A stretch of 46,529 bases of DNA from DATKLX01 sp035542155 (GTDB lineage Bacteria > Chloroflexota > Anaerolineae > Anaerolineales > Anaerolineaceae). Below, one piece after another: positions 24,454 to 33,194 of this stretch. A model generated the notes under the pieces. It had not been told where the DNA came from, made no database searches, and saw only the letters and a program-made list of their open reading frames with translations. The translations under genes and the position numbers were made by a program. Where the stretch lies: positions 1 through 46,529 of the forward strand of contig DATKLX010000054.1 in assembly GCA_035542155.1 (NCBI GenBank). Reading direction: 5' to 3'. Each line of letters begins with the position of its first letter. Within the stretch, counting starts at the first letter, position 1.

Positions 24454-26226
24454 TTACCTTGCCCCTTTCCGCCCAAACTGGCGCTCGAGTGAATCCACTG
24501 AAAGGTGGATCATCGTCGGGCGGCCATGAGGGCAGGTCCGCGGTGATTTGCATGCTTCCAGGTCCCGCACCAGCGCGCGCTGTTCCTCCACCGAAAGGGT
24601 TTGCCCGGCCTTCACCGCGACGCGCTTGCATACCCGCGCGATCAGTCTCGCTTCGATCTCACCTTGGAGCGGGGTCTCATCCTCCTCAAAATCCTCGACC
24701 AGCACGCGAACTGCCCCAGCCGGATCTCCGCCCGTAAACATCGCCGGGATCGCCCGAACCAGGTAAGTACCTGGCCCGAAGGTCTCGACCTCGAAACCCA
24801 GCCGGTCGAGCAGTGGGAGCTGGTCGTTGAGCAATTGCGCGCTTAGGGGTGGAAGATGGACCGTGACCGGCTCGAGCAGCGCCTGAGCCGGAATTGCTGC
24901 GTTGGGGTTCCTGGCGCGCTTCCCGAGAAATCGCTCGAACAGGACTCGCTCGTGGGCGGCGTGCTGGTCGATCAGGTACAGCCCGTCCGGTCCCTCTGCG
25001 ACCAGGTAAGCCAACCCGATCTGCCCCACCAGGCGCAGCAGGGGCAGTTCTCCCCCGGGGAGCCCTGGCTGGGTCTGGGCCGGCGCAGCTGTTGGGGCCG
25101 TCTCACCTTCTTCCACCTTACCGGTTTCCCAAGTGGTCGGGTTTCCTCCGTTCCCCTCGGGCGCCTCCGCCCAACCGTCTTCCACGGCTGCCCTACCCCC
25201 AGTCCAGGCCGTCTGCTGCGGCACCAGCTCGGGTACCGGGGTGTACGCCAGCAGCGCCCGCCGGATGGCTCGCTGCATCCCGCTGAAGATCAGGTCCGCG
25301 TTGCGGAAGCGGACCTCGGCTTTGGCCGGGTGCACGTTGACGTCGATCGTTTCCGGCGGGACATCGAGGAACAGCACCGCCATCGGATATCGCCCCACCA
25401 TCAACAAGGTATGGTAGGCCTGGAGAACGGCCTGGGTCAGTGGGGTATCCTGCACCCAACGGCCGTTAATAAAAAAGGTGATTTCTCGCCGGTTCGAGCG
25501 TGTGATCGAAATGGGAGTAATGAACCCGCTCAAGCGCAGTTCGTCTTCCACCGCGTTGACTTCCAGCATCTGGCGGGCGATATCGACCCCGTACAGGTTG
25601 GCCAGCACTTCGCGCTGGCTGCCGTTCCCACTGGTCTGGATAACCGGCCGGCTGTCCTCAAACAGGCGAAAACGTTTATCGGCATAGGCGATCGCGTAGC
25701 GGGTGACCAGGCCATCGATTTGCTGGCGCTCGGTCGCGTCCTGCTTTAAAAACTTGAGCCGGGCGGGCACGTTGAAAAACAGTTCCTCGACCCGCACTAC
25801 CGTCCCTTGCGGTGTACCGGCCGGTTCGATGCCCATCAGCCGCCCTCCTTCCACTCGCAGGCGCGACCCCGAGGCGGCTCCCTCGGCTTGGGTCGTCACC
25901 GTCATCCGCGAGACCGAGCCGATCGAAGCCAGCGCCTCGCCACGGAACCCCAGGGTCTGGATGTGAAACAGATCCTCGGCCCGAAACAGCTTGCTCGTTG
26001 CATGGCGGGCGACCGCCAGGGGAAGCTCCTCAGCCGGGATCCCGCTGCCGTCGTCGCCGATTTCGATCAATCTCCGGCCCGCGCCTTCGATGGCGATCGT
26101 CACCTGCGCAGCATGCGCGTCCAGGGCATTTTCCAACAGCTCTTTCACCACGGAGGCGGGGCGCTCAACCACCTCGCCGGCGGCGATCTGCGAAGCGACC
26201 TCGTCCGGTAATACGTGAATGGGCAT
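24454..26226 (-). CDS. mutL: DNA mismatch repair protein MutL
   Basis: A 590-residue MutL. The N-terminal GHKL ATPase shows ELLENALDA, DDGSGIP, RHATSKL and GFRGEALASI. A Pro/Gly/Glu-rich linker covers about 345-390. The C-terminal dimerisation domain carries the endonuclease motif DQHAAHERVLFE near residue 420, plus ACKSP and CPHGRPT near the end. This is therefore the nicking type of MutL found where mutH is absent. No mutS lies in the window. An AGGAAGGA ribosome site precedes the ATG, and a TATAAT box lies at 26248-26253. Confidence 0.95.
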   Translation of the reverse strand: MPIHVLPDEVASQIAAGEVVERPASVVKELLENALDAHAAQVTIAIEGAGRRLIEIGDDGSGIPAEELPLAVARHATSKLFRAEDLFHIQTLGFRGEALASIGSVSRMTVTTQAEGAASGSRLRVEGGRLMGIEPAGTPQGTVVRVEELFFNVPARLKFLKQDATERQQIDGLVTRYAIAYADKRFRLFEDSRPVIQTSGNGSQREVLANLYGVDIARQMLEVNAVEDELRLSGFITPISITRSNRREITFFINGRWVQDTPLTQAVLQAYHTLLMVGRYPMAVLFLDVPPETIDVNVHPAKAEVRFRNADLIFSGMQRAIRRALLAYTPVPELVPQQTAWTGGRAAVEDGWAEAPEGNGGNPTTWETGKVEEGETAPTAAPAQTQPGLPGGELPLLRLVGQIGLAYLVAEGPDGLYLIDQHAAHERVLFERFLGKRARNPNAAIPAQALLEPVTVHLPPLSAQLLNDQLPLLDRLGFEVETFGPGTYLVRAIPAMFTGGDPAGAVRVLVEDFEEDETPLQGEIEARLIARVCKRVAVKAGQTLSVEEQRALVRDLEACKSPRTCPHGRPTMIHLSVDSLERQFGRKGAR

Positions 26227-26247
26227 TCTTCGTCCTTCCTGGGTTTC

Positions 26248-26253
26248 ATTATA
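26248..26253 (-). promoter_or_regulatory. -10 box for mutL
   Basis: A perfect TATAAT on the minus strand, 21 nt upstream of the ATG with an AGGAAGGA ribosome site between. No good -35 was found. Confidence 0.5.
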
Positions 26254-26280
26254 CCGTAAGGAAGAATCCCAAAGATCAGG

Positions 26281-26286
26281 TATACT
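26281..26286 (+). promoter_or_regulatory. -10 box for the HAD hydrolase gene, probably leaderless
   Basis: TATACT ends 7 nt before the ATG at 26294. No Shine-Dalgarno is present, and transcription would begin at or next to the start codon. Confidence 0.45.
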
Positions 26287-26293
26287 TTAGCCC

Positions 26294-26935
26294 ATGCCGA
26301 TCAGCACGCTCTTCTTCGATCTCGATGATACCCTCTACCCGCCCACGACCGGGATCTGGAGCCTGATCCGCCAGAGGATGGACCTGTACATGGCGGAGAA
26401 GTTGAGCATCGATCCGCTGGTGATCCCTGGGCTGCGCCGCCATCTCTTCGAGACATACGGCACGACCATGCGCGGGCTACAGGTCACCTACCATATCGAT
26501 GAAACCGAATATCTCGCCTACGTTCACGACGTACAGGTCGAGCAGCGTCTTCAGCCTGATCTAAAGCTGCGCGCTATGCTCCTTTCCCTGCCTTACCGCC
26601 GGCTGATCTTCACCAATTCAGACCAGAACCATGCCGGCCGGGTTTTACGCTGCCTGGGAATCGAAGACTGTTTTGAACAGGTGATCGATATCCGCCTCGT
26701 GGCGCCCTCCTGCAAGCCTCAACCTGAGGCATATCTTCTGGCGCTGAATTGCGCAGGGGAAAACGACCCGCGCTCCTGTCTGCTGGCCGACGATTCGCCT
26801 CGCAACCTAGCCACCGCCCGCGCTCTGGGTTTTATCACCGTCCAAATCGGCGGCGAGCCTGCCAGCCCACCTTTCGACGCTCACGTTCAATCCGTGCTGG
26901 ACTTACCCCAGGCCCTGACCCGTTTTGGCCTGTGA
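26294..26935 (+). CDS. HAD-superfamily hydrolase (pyrimidine 5'-nucleotidase type)
   Basis: A 213-residue HAD hydrolase. Motif I is FFDLDDTLYP with nucleophile Asp9 and Asp11, motif II is IFTNSD, and Lys in CKPQPEAY with LADDSPRN gives motifs III and IV. The DLDDTLY start followed by an all-helical cap is typical of the SDT1/PHM8-like pyrimidine 5'-nucleotidase subgroup; the exact substrate is uncertain. It is divergent from mutL. The upstream spacing suggests a leaderless mRNA. ctpA follows 74 nt after its stop on the same strand. Confidence 0.85.
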   Translation: MPISTLFFDLDDTLYPPTTGIWSLIRQRMDLYMAEKLSIDPLVIPGLRRHLFETYGTTMRGLQVTYHIDETEYLAYVHDVQVEQRLQPDLKLRAMLLSLPYRRLIFTNSDQNHAGRVLRCLGIEDCFEQVIDIRLVAPSCKPQPEAYLLALNCAGENDPRSCLLADDSPRNLATARALGFITVQIGGEPASPPFDAHVQSVLDLPQALTRFGL

Positions 26936-27009
26936 CCCCTTTCAAGGGTTCATCCTGCTGCCATCCAGGCAGATTATTGTAATGTGGCGCGCCCGCTCAG
27001 GAGTTGGAT

Positions 27010-28380
27010 ATGCAATTTTGGAACGGTCCCAAAATTTTTCTTGCTATTGTCGTCACCTTCGTCCTGCTCGCCGGCTCATTTTCCGGCGGCGTGATGGCCG
27101 GCTGGCTGCTGCCGCTGCGCTCCAGCCGTGCCCTGGATTCCTCTCAGGTCGTCGGAACCTCCCAGCCGGTTGAGCCAGCCGGGCAACCCCGCGTAGAAAA
27201 TACCGCCACGCCCAACGAGGAGCCTGCTCAAACTACGGTCCTACCCCCCGAAACCAGACCGCCAACCCACACCCCTCAGCCCACCGCTGAGCCTTCGGCA
27301 GGAGCGTCTAACAACGCCGATCTCAATTCTCTCTTCGAACCTTTCTGGCAGGCCTGGGAGTTGGTCCACCGGCAGTACGTTAATCAGCCGCTCGATGATG
27401 AAAAGCTGATGCAGGGCGCCATTCGCGGAATGTTGGAGTCCCTGGGCGACCCGCACACCGCGTATATGGACCCCGACGAGTATCGCCTGGATAGCCTCGA
27501 TCTACAGGGCGATTACGAAGGCATCGGCGCTTGGGTCGACTCCACCGGTAAATACCTGAAAATCATCAGCCCCATGCCTGACTCGCCGGCTGAAAAAGCC
27601 GGGTTGAAAGCCGGCGACACTATCGTGGCCGTGGATGGCAAGGATGTCACCGGTTTAACCGGCAACCAGGTCATCCGCCTGGTCCTTGGACCAGCCGGGT
27701 CTAAAGTAACCCTGACCATTCAGCGCGAAGGGGTCGAGAAACCTTTCGACGTGGTCGTTATGCGGGCGAAAATCACCGTTCCCAGCGTCACCGGTAAAAT
27801 GCTTGAGAACAAAATTGCCTACGTCCAGCTATTCATTTTTGGCGACACCACCGGGGATGATCTCAAAAAGGTCCTGGCTGACCTGATGGCCAAAAAGCCA
27901 GCCGGCATGATTCTTGACCTGCGCAATAACGGCGGCGGCTATGTGGATACGGCTATCCAGGTTGCCTCCCAGTTTGTCGGCAGCGGTGTGATCATGTACG
28001 AGGTGGGCGGAGACGGGTCAAAGAAAAGCGTGAGTGCAATCCCCGGCGGCCTGGCGACCAGAATCCCCCTCGTCGTCCTGGTCAACGAAGGGACTGCCTC
28101 CGCCTCGGAGCTGGTCGCGGGCGCGATCCAGGATTACGGCCGTGGAAAATTGGTTGGCGCGAAAACGTACGGCAAGGGCTCCGTTCAAATTGTCAGTGAG
28201 CTGGACAACCACGCAGGGGCTATCCAGGTGACGATTGCCCACTGGCTGACACCCAGGGAACGACTGATCGATAAAATCGGTCTGGAACCGGACATTGAGG
28301 TGCTGCTCACCGAGGAAGACGTTAACGCCCGGCGCGATCCCCAGTTAGACCGCGCGATCGCTGAGCTGGCCCGAAAATAA
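27010..28380 (+). CDS. C-terminal processing peptidase (S41 family)
   Basis: A 456-residue membrane-anchored protease. TM or signal anchor is near residues 8-30, followed by a Pro/Thr/Glu-rich linker to about 95. A PDZ domain (about 155-240) carries GIGAWVDSTGKYLKI and AGLKAGDTIVAVDG. The S41 catalytic domain has Ser364 (NEGTASASE) and Lys389 (TYGKGSVQ), 25 residues apart as in Tsp Ser430/Lys455. A TTG at 27004 is in frame, but the ATG at 27010 has AGGAG (26999-27003) at good spacing. Such enzymes trim the C-termini of envelope proteins. The downstream S1 gene has its own strong promoter. Confidence 0.92.
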   Translation: MQFWNGPKIFLAIVVTFVLLAGSFSGGVMAGWLLPLRSSRALDSSQVVGTSQPVEPAGQPRVENTATPNEEPAQTTVLPPETRPPTHTPQPTAEPSAGASNNADLNSLFEPFWQAWELVHRQYVNQPLDDEKLMQGAIRGMLESLGDPHTAYMDPDEYRLDSLDLQGDYEGIGAWVDSTGKYLKIISPMPDSPAEKAGLKAGDTIVAVDGKDVTGLTGNQVIRLVLGPAGSKVTLTIQREGVEKPFDVVVMRAKITVPSVTGKMLENKIAYVQLFIFGDTTGDDLKKVLADLMAKKPAGMILDLRNNGGGYVDTAIQVASQFVGSGVIMYEVGGDGSKKSVSAIPGGLATRIPLVVLVNEGTASASELVAGAIQDYGRGKLVGAKTYGKGSVQIVSELDNHAGAIQVTIAHWLTPRERLIDKIGLEPDIEVLLTEEDVNARRDPQLDRAIAELARK

Positions 28381-28381
28381 T

Positions 28382-28410
28382 TTGACATACAACGTCCGTG
28401 GCGGTATAAT
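28382..28410 (+). promoter_or_regulatory. Perfect consensus sigma70 promoter for the S1-domain gene
   Basis: TTGACA (28382-28387), a 17-nt spacer and TATAAT (28405-28410): both hexamers and the spacer are ideal. It begins 2 nt after the ctpA stop codon. The leader to the ATG at 28448 is about 30 nt. Confidence 0.85.
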
Positions 28411-28447
28411 ATTCTTTCGTCTGAAATTTGAATTTGGGAGAACCGCT

Positions 28448-29281
28448 ATGGAATCGAGCGTTGTTGCGGTCGGCGACCGTGCCAATGAAATTAAACCTAA
28501 GATACACTTTACTGGTACAGTGACAAAAATCACCCTGGCCGGTGCAATCGTGGACATCGGGGTGGGAATCCCCGGCCTGATCCACATATCTCAGATCCCG
28601 ACGTCCGAGGATGGCCAGCCCGTCAAGCGGGTGGAAGACGCCTTATCCATCGGCCAGCAGGTTGAGGTTTGGGTGCGCAAGGTGAAAGAGGGACGGATTG
28701 AGTTGACGATGACAAAGCCGCTCGATCTGGAATGGCGTGATATCAAAAAGGGTATGACTGTTAAGGGCAAGGTGACCCGTCTGGAAAAATTCGGTGCTTT
28801 TGTTGAAATCGGCGCGGAGCGACCTGGCTTGATCCACATCAGTGAGCTGGCTCACGGTTACGTGCGCACTCCCGGAGATGTCGTCAAGGAAGGCGACGAG
28901 GTTGAAGCCCAGGTGCTGGACGTGAACCGGCGCAAGAAGCAGATCAAGCTGTCGCTCAAGGCGCTCCAGGAAGAGCCGGTCAAAGAGGAAGAGCCGGTCC
29001 ATCCGGCCGAGTTTACCCCCAAAGAAAAGCCCAACCGCCGCCGCAAATCCAAAGGGGAAGATCGTTCCGCCGAGGGTCGCGCTGAAGGCGGCGCCACCTA
29101 CCATGACACCTCCACCCCTGCCGAAACCGTTCCCACCGCGATGGAAATTGCTCTCCGCGAAGCCATGGAGCGAGCGAAAGTCAAAAAACAGAGCGAAAAA
29201 TTAAAGCGGACCAAGGGCGCCAACCGGGAACAGGAGGATATCCTCTCCCGCACCCTCGAGCATAAAGTCCGCACCTCATAA
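28448..29281 (+). CDS. Two-domain S1 RNA-binding protein
   Basis: A 277-residue protein with two S1 OB-fold repeats at about residues 15-92 and 95-172. Each shows the typical GxV-x-G-A-F/I-V-D/E-I-G and PGLIHIS pattern. A highly charged Lys/Glu/Arg tail of about 100 residues follows. The frame opens at 28382, inside the -35 box, so the ATG at 28448 behind GGGAG is the true start. It resembles short S1 proteins that bind ribosomes or mRNA (YugI-like and truncated RpsA-like). The consensus promoter suggests high expression. The exact role is unknown. Confidence 0.88.
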   Translation: MESSVVAVGDRANEIKPKIHFTGTVTKITLAGAIVDIGVGIPGLIHISQIPTSEDGQPVKRVEDALSIGQQVEVWVRKVKEGRIELTMTKPLDLEWRDIKKGMTVKGKVTRLEKFGAFVEIGAERPGLIHISELAHGYVRTPGDVVKEGDEVEAQVLDVNRRKKQIKLSLKALQEEPVKEEEPVHPAEFTPKEKPNRRRKSKGEDRSAEGRAEGGATYHDTSTPAETVPTAMEIALREAMERAKVKKQSEKLKRTKGANREQEDILSRTLEHKVRTS

Positions 29282-29308
29282 TCCTCCCCCATTATTACGA
29301 AACCAGGC

Positions 29309-29345
29309 CGACCCGTTTTGCTGTACAAAGCGGGTCGATTTTTTC
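29309..29345 (+). terminator. Intrinsic terminator after the S1-domain gene
   Basis: A 12-bp stem with one G-U pair, CGACCCGTTTTG (29309-29320) with CAAAGCGGGTCG (29326-29337), has a 5-nt loop and is followed by ATTTTTTC. Confidence 0.9.
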
Positions 29346-29447
29346 AATGAGACCTTTTTTCATTGGTTCTTTAGGAATCTCCATGGGAAGATCCATCACG
29401 GGAAATCCCAATGAACATTTTTCATTTCTGCCGGAAATATGGTAAAC

Positions 29448-29453
29448 TATAAT
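29448..29453 (+). promoter_or_regulatory. -10 box of the pyrG promoter
   Basis: A perfect TATAAT between the S1 terminator and the leader hairpins. The -35 is poor (TTTCTG at 29425-29430, 17-nt spacer). The expected start near 29460 is followed by six A residues. The leader to the pyrG ATG would be about 215 nt. Confidence 0.5.
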
Positions 29454-29476
29454 CTGATCGAAAAAAGTTCTTTTTC

Positions 29477-29524
29477 ACCTGGCAAAACGGATAGAACTCT
29501 TCGGAACGGCCTGCCAGGTTTTTT
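29477..29524 (+). terminator. Terminator-like hairpin in the pyrG leader
   Basis: ACCTGGCA (29477-29484) pairs with TGCCAGGT (29512-29519), and the 3' arm runs into TTTTTTATTT. The large loop contains AGAACT (29493-29498), which can instead pair with AGTTCT at 29466-29471 upstream. It lies inside the apparent leader, so it could act as an attenuator of pyrG. Confidence 0.6.
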
Positions 29525-29599
29525 ATTTGGAAGCTGTGGAAATGAGCTGGCTGAGGGAAAAGGTAGTTATTCCAAAAATCAACATACAGTTTCGCATCC

Positions 29600-29640
29600 A
29601 GTGGGGAGGCGCCGATCAACGGCCCTCCCCACTTCTTTGT
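29600..29640 (+). promoter_or_regulatory. Second strong leader hairpin before pyrG
   Basis: AGTGGGGAGG (29600-29609) pairs with CCTCCCCACT (29624-29633), and GCCG/CGGC extends the stem, with one bulged C and a 5-nt loop. TCTTTGT follows, a weak T-tract. The hairpin ends about 44 nt before the pyrG start and 33 nt before its GGAGG ribosome site. Confidence 0.55.
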
Positions 29641-29676
29641 CCATAAGCAGGAGAAGGCGTCTCCCTGGAGGTTCAT

Positions 29677-31326
29677 ATGGTGACTAAATACTTATTTTTT
29701 ACGGGAGGGGTGGTTAGCTCGGTCGGCAAGGGTGTGACTGCCGCCGCCATTGGCCGGCTGCTGAAAGAGCGCGGTTTTCAGGTAGCCGTCCAAAAGCTGG
29801 ACCCGTATATCAACGTCGATCCCGGGACGATGAGCCCTTACCAGCACGGCGAGGTTTATGTGTTGGACGATGGCGCCGAGACCGATCTCGACCTGGGCCA
29901 TTACGAGCGCTTCATCGACGTGCGCCTCAACCGGGTCTGCAACGTCACCACCGGGCAGGTCTATGCCGAGGTGATCGGCAAGGAGCGCCGTGGGGATTAC
30001 CTGGGTGGGACGATCCAGGTCATCCCCCACATTACCAACGAGATCAAACGCCGCATCGCCGCCGTGTCCAAATCCACCGGGGCCGAGATCGTCCTGGTCG
30101 AAGTCGGCGGCACGGTCGGGGATATCGAAGGCCTCCCCTTCCTCGAGGCGATTCGCCAGATCCGCACCGATATCGGCCGCGAAAACAGCCTTTACGTCCA
30201 CGTCACCTGGCTGCCGTATATTGGCGCGACCGGTGAGCTGAAAACCAAGCCCACCCAGCATTCCGTCCGCGAGCTGCGCTCGATCGGCATATCCCCGGAT
30301 ATGATCGTTGCCCGCTCAGATTATCCGGTGGACGATTCCCTCCGCGAGAAAATCGCTCTCTTCTGCGACGTCGAAAAGCGTGCGGTCGTCCCCATGGTCA
30401 CCTCCCAGGTGTTATACGAGATCCCCCTGCTGATCGAAAACGCGGGGGTTGCCGACTATCTCCTCCAGCGGCTGGGGCTCGAGCCGCGGCGGAAGCCAGA
30501 TTGGAGTGAATGGCGCCGCCTGGTAGAAGAGGTGCGCCGACCAAAGCCCAGTGTGAAAATCGCCCTGGTGGGCAAATACGTCGAGCTTCACGACGCCTAC
30601 ATGAGCGTCCGCGAAGCCCTCAAGCACGCCGCGCTTCGCCTGGGCGTCGAATTGGATCTGCAGTGGGTCCATTCGGCTGAGCTCGAAAAAGGCCGCGGGT
30701 GGGAAATCGTCAACAGCGTGGATGGGATCGTCGTTCCCGGCGGCTTTGGCTCGCGTGGGATCGAGGGAAAAATTCAGGCCGCCCGGTATGCCCGCACCCA
30801 CCAGGTGCCTTACCTGGGTCTCTGCCTGGGGATGCAGCTCATGGTGGTTGAGTTTGCCCGCTTTGTCCTGGACAATGAAGAGGCGAACTCGACGGAATTT
30901 GACCGCTCAACCACCCACCCAGTCATCGACCTGATGCCCGAGCAGCGCGACATCGCCGACATGGGTGGGACGATGCGCCTGGGTCTCTACCCCTGCGTGC
31001 TCCAGCCGGGAACCATCGCCGCAGAATGCTACCAGCAACAGCAGGTCGAAGAGCGCCACCGCCACCGTTTTGAGTTCAACAACAATTACCGCGCCATCTT
31101 CGAAGCCAACGGGATGCGTTTTTCTGGCGTTTCCCCCGATAACCGCCTCGTTGAGATTGCCGAGCTGGCCAACCACCCCTTCATGCTGGGCACCCAGTTC
31201 CACCCCGAGTTTCTTTCCCGCCCCAACCGCGCGCACCCGTTGTTTGTCGGCTTTTTAAGAGCGGCCTGCGAGCGGGCCGGCATCCAGGCTTCGCTGGAGA
31301 TGGCCGATGTTTCCAGCGACAATTAA
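29677..31326 (+). CDS. pyrG: CTP synthase
   Basis: A 549-residue CTP synthase, the full family length. The N-terminal amidoligase domain opens with TKYLFFTGGVVSSVGKG, has the DPYINVDPGTMSP segment and HVTWLPYIGATGELKTKPTQHS. The C-terminal glutaminase domain has the oxyanion GGFGSRG, nucleophile Cys in LGLCLGMQ, and the His-Glu pair in QFHPEFLSRP. It converts UTP to CTP with glutamine and ATP. GGAGG sits 5 nt before the ATG. A leader of about 215 nt with terminator-like hairpins suggests attenuation by nucleotide supply. eno follows after 121 bp. Confidence 0.97.
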   Translation: MVTKYLFFTGGVVSSVGKGVTAAAIGRLLKERGFQVAVQKLDPYINVDPGTMSPYQHGEVYVLDDGAETDLDLGHYERFIDVRLNRVCNVTTGQVYAEVIGKERRGDYLGGTIQVIPHITNEIKRRIAAVSKSTGAEIVLVEVGGTVGDIEGLPFLEAIRQIRTDIGRENSLYVHVTWLPYIGATGELKTKPTQHSVRELRSIGISPDMIVARSDYPVDDSLREKIALFCDVEKRAVVPMVTSQVLYEIPLLIENAGVADYLLQRLGLEPRRKPDWSEWRRLVEEVRRPKPSVKIALVGKYVELHDAYMSVREALKHAALRLGVELDLQWVHSAELEKGRGWEIVNSVDGIVVPGGFGSRGIEGKIQAARYARTHQVPYLGLCLGMQLMVVEFARFVLDNEEANSTEFDRSTTHPVIDLMPEQRDIADMGGTMRLGLYPCVLQPGTIAAECYQQQQVEERHRHRFEFNNNYRAIFEANGMRFSGVSPDNRLVEIAELANHPFMLGTQFHPEFLSRPNRAHPLFVGFLRAACERAGIQASLEMADVSSDN

Positions 31327-31447
31327 GCCCGCGAAAACCGGGTAGATGGCGAAAATAGAGTTATACTTGTGAAAGTTATAGCAAGCCTGTGGGTCATCGA
31401 CTCCAGGGATTATTCTCAACCATCCTTATTTCAAGTCGAGGTGAACT

Positions 31448-32737
31448 ATGGATACAATCATCGAATCGGTCAGCGCTCTCGAAGTGCTGGACTCACGTGG
31501 TAATCCCACCGTAGAAGTCGAAGTTATCCTTGCCGATGGAAGCTGGGGCCGGGCCGCGGTGCCCTCTGGCGCGTCCACCGGCATACACGAAGCCCTGGAA
31601 TTGCGCGATGGGGATAAATCCCGCTACAACGGCAAAGGTGTGCTCAAGGCGGTGGAAAACGTCAACACCATCATCGCTGATGCGTTGGTTGGCTGGGATG
31701 CCACCGAGCAAATGGCTATCGACGCCCTCATGCTCGAGCAGGACGGCACCCCTAACAAATCCAAGCTAGGTGCCAACGCCATCCTGGGTACCAGCCTGGC
31801 TGCGGCTAAGGCCGCAGCGAACTCTCTGGGCCTGCCCCTCTACCGCTACATCGGCGGCATCTACGCCCACGTTCTGCCCGTTCCTATGATGAACATTCTC
31901 AACGGCGGCGTGCACACCGCCTGGCAGTCCACCGATGCCCAGGAATTCATGATCATGCCGCTGGCCGCGCCCAATTTTGCTGAGGGACTCCGCTGGGGGG
32001 CCGAGATTTATCACTCCCTTAAAACCGTGCTGAAAAACCGCGGGTATACTACCCTGGTCGGCGATGAAGGCGGCTACGCCCCGGCGCTTAAAGCTAATTC
32101 CGAAGCCGTAGAAGTCATCCTCGAGGCGATTGAAAAAGCTGGCTATAAAGCCGGCGAGCAGGTTTGTATTGCCCTCGACCCCGCCGCTTCCGAGTTTTAC
32201 GACGAAGAGACTAAAAAGTACAACCTCCGCAAAGAAGGTAAGCAGCTCACCAGCGAGCAAATGGTCGCCTACTGGAAATCCTGGGTCGACCAGTACCCGA
32301 TCGTCTCGGTCGAAGATGGCCTGGCCCAGGACGACTGGGACGGCTGGAAGATGCTGACTGCCGAAATCGGCGACCGCATCCAGATCGTCGGCGACGATCT
32401 GCTGGTCACCAACCCCGAGCGGGTTCGCCGCGCCATCAAGGAAAAGGCCTGCAACGCCCTCCTTTGCAAGCTCAATCAGATTGGCTCGCTGACCGAAACG
32501 ATCGAAGCGGTGGAGACCTGCCAGCGCAATGGCTGGCGCGCGGTCACCTCCCACCGTTCCGGCGAGACCGAGGACGCCACCATTGCCGACCTGTCGGTAG
32601 CGCTCAACATGGGCCAGATCAAGACCGGTGCCCCCGCCCGTTCCGACCGGGTCGCCAAATACAATCAGCTTCTGCGCATTGAAGCCGAGCTCGGTGATAC
32701 CGCCTCCTACGCCGGCTGGAGCGCCCTCCGCCGTTGA
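31448..32737 (+). CDS. eno: Enolase
   Basis: A 429-residue enolase. Recognisable segments are EVLDSRGNPTVEV, the AVPSGASTG loop, NGGVHTAWQSTDAQEFMI, GDEGGYAP, SVEDGLAQDDW, VGDDLLVTN, CNALLCKLNQIGSLTE and SHRSGETED. These carry the Mg2+ ligands and catalytic Lys and Glu. One deviation is TAWQSTDAQEFMI, where many enolases have HA-x-N-x-x-D-x-QEF. It converts 2-phosphoglycerate to phosphoenolpyruvate. A GAGGTG ribosome site precedes the ATG. I see only a -10-like TATACT (31362-31367) as promoter. A strong terminator follows. Confidence 0.97.
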   Translation: MDTIIESVSALEVLDSRGNPTVEVEVILADGSWGRAAVPSGASTGIHEALELRDGDKSRYNGKGVLKAVENVNTIIADALVGWDATEQMAIDALMLEQDGTPNKSKLGANAILGTSLAAAKAAANSLGLPLYRYIGGIYAHVLPVPMMNILNGGVHTAWQSTDAQEFMIMPLAAPNFAEGLRWGAEIYHSLKTVLKNRGYTTLVGDEGGYAPALKANSEAVEVILEAIEKAGYKAGEQVCIALDPAASEFYDEETKKYNLRKEGKQLTSEQMVAYWKSWVDQYPIVSVEDGLAQDDWDGWKMLTAEIGDRIQIVGDDLLVTNPERVRRAIKEKACNALLCKLNQIGSLTETIEAVETCQRNGWRAVTSHRSGETEDATIADLSVALNMGQIKTGAPARSDRVAKYNQLLRIEAELGDTASYAGWSALRR

Positions 32738-32759
32738 CCTACTCCTGCATTGGTTTCGG

Positions 32760-32792
32760 AATCCTCTCTGGGCTACCAGAGAGGATTTCTAT
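32760..32792 (+). terminator. Intrinsic terminator of eno
   Basis: A 12-bp perfect stem, AATCCTCTCTGG (32760-32771) with CCAGAGAGGATT (32776-32787), and a GCTA tetraloop are followed by TCTATTT. Confidence 0.85.
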
Positions 32793-32827
32793 TTCCCGAG
32801 ACAACAATCACAATAAACGAATCACCT

Positions 32828-32886
32828 CCTCTAGAGGTAGGGATATCCCTACTGGAAACCTAGGTGGATTCCCAATTGTTTCCAGT
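32828..32886. promoter_or_regulatory. Cluster of palindromes downstream of eno
   Basis: Three dyads lie in 59 bp: CCTCTAGAGG (32828-32837), GTAGGGATATCCCTAC (32837-32852, a perfect 16-bp palindrome), and the 9-bp inverted repeat ACTGGAAAC (32851-32859) with GTTTCCAGT (32878-32886) enclosing CCTAGG. None has a T-run, so they look more like protein-binding sites or mobile-element remnants than terminators. Confidence 0.5.
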
Positions 32887-33194
32887 GCTTTTCGGCTGTA
32901 TCGTTAACTACGCAGTTAAGTTGAGCGCATATCCAGGGAGATTTGGAATTCAGTGGGGTCAGAACAATAAGATTGGTAAACCAATAAACCCGATATTTTT
33001 TGCCGGTACGAGTGGAACTGGTTACGCTCCTCCCTGAGCCCAAACATGTTTGTGCATTCGTCATTTTTGTCCGGTATCCAGAGACATTGATTGGATGGGC
33101 GTAAGACAATCTCTTGGCAGCAGTCATAACCTGATCCACCATTGGATAGGTCGGAAAATAAATTGAGAATGGGGCACAAAGGAAGGGAATTGTC
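32887..33194. other. Gene-poor AT-richer spacer
   Basis: About 300 bp without a convincing gene. A minus-strand frame (32849-33214) is open for 121 codons but has no ribosome site and covers the palindromes. A weak promoter candidate, TTGGAT (33142-33147) with GAGAAT (33165-33170) at 17-nt spacing, points at the small gene starting at 33195. Confidence 0.4.
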
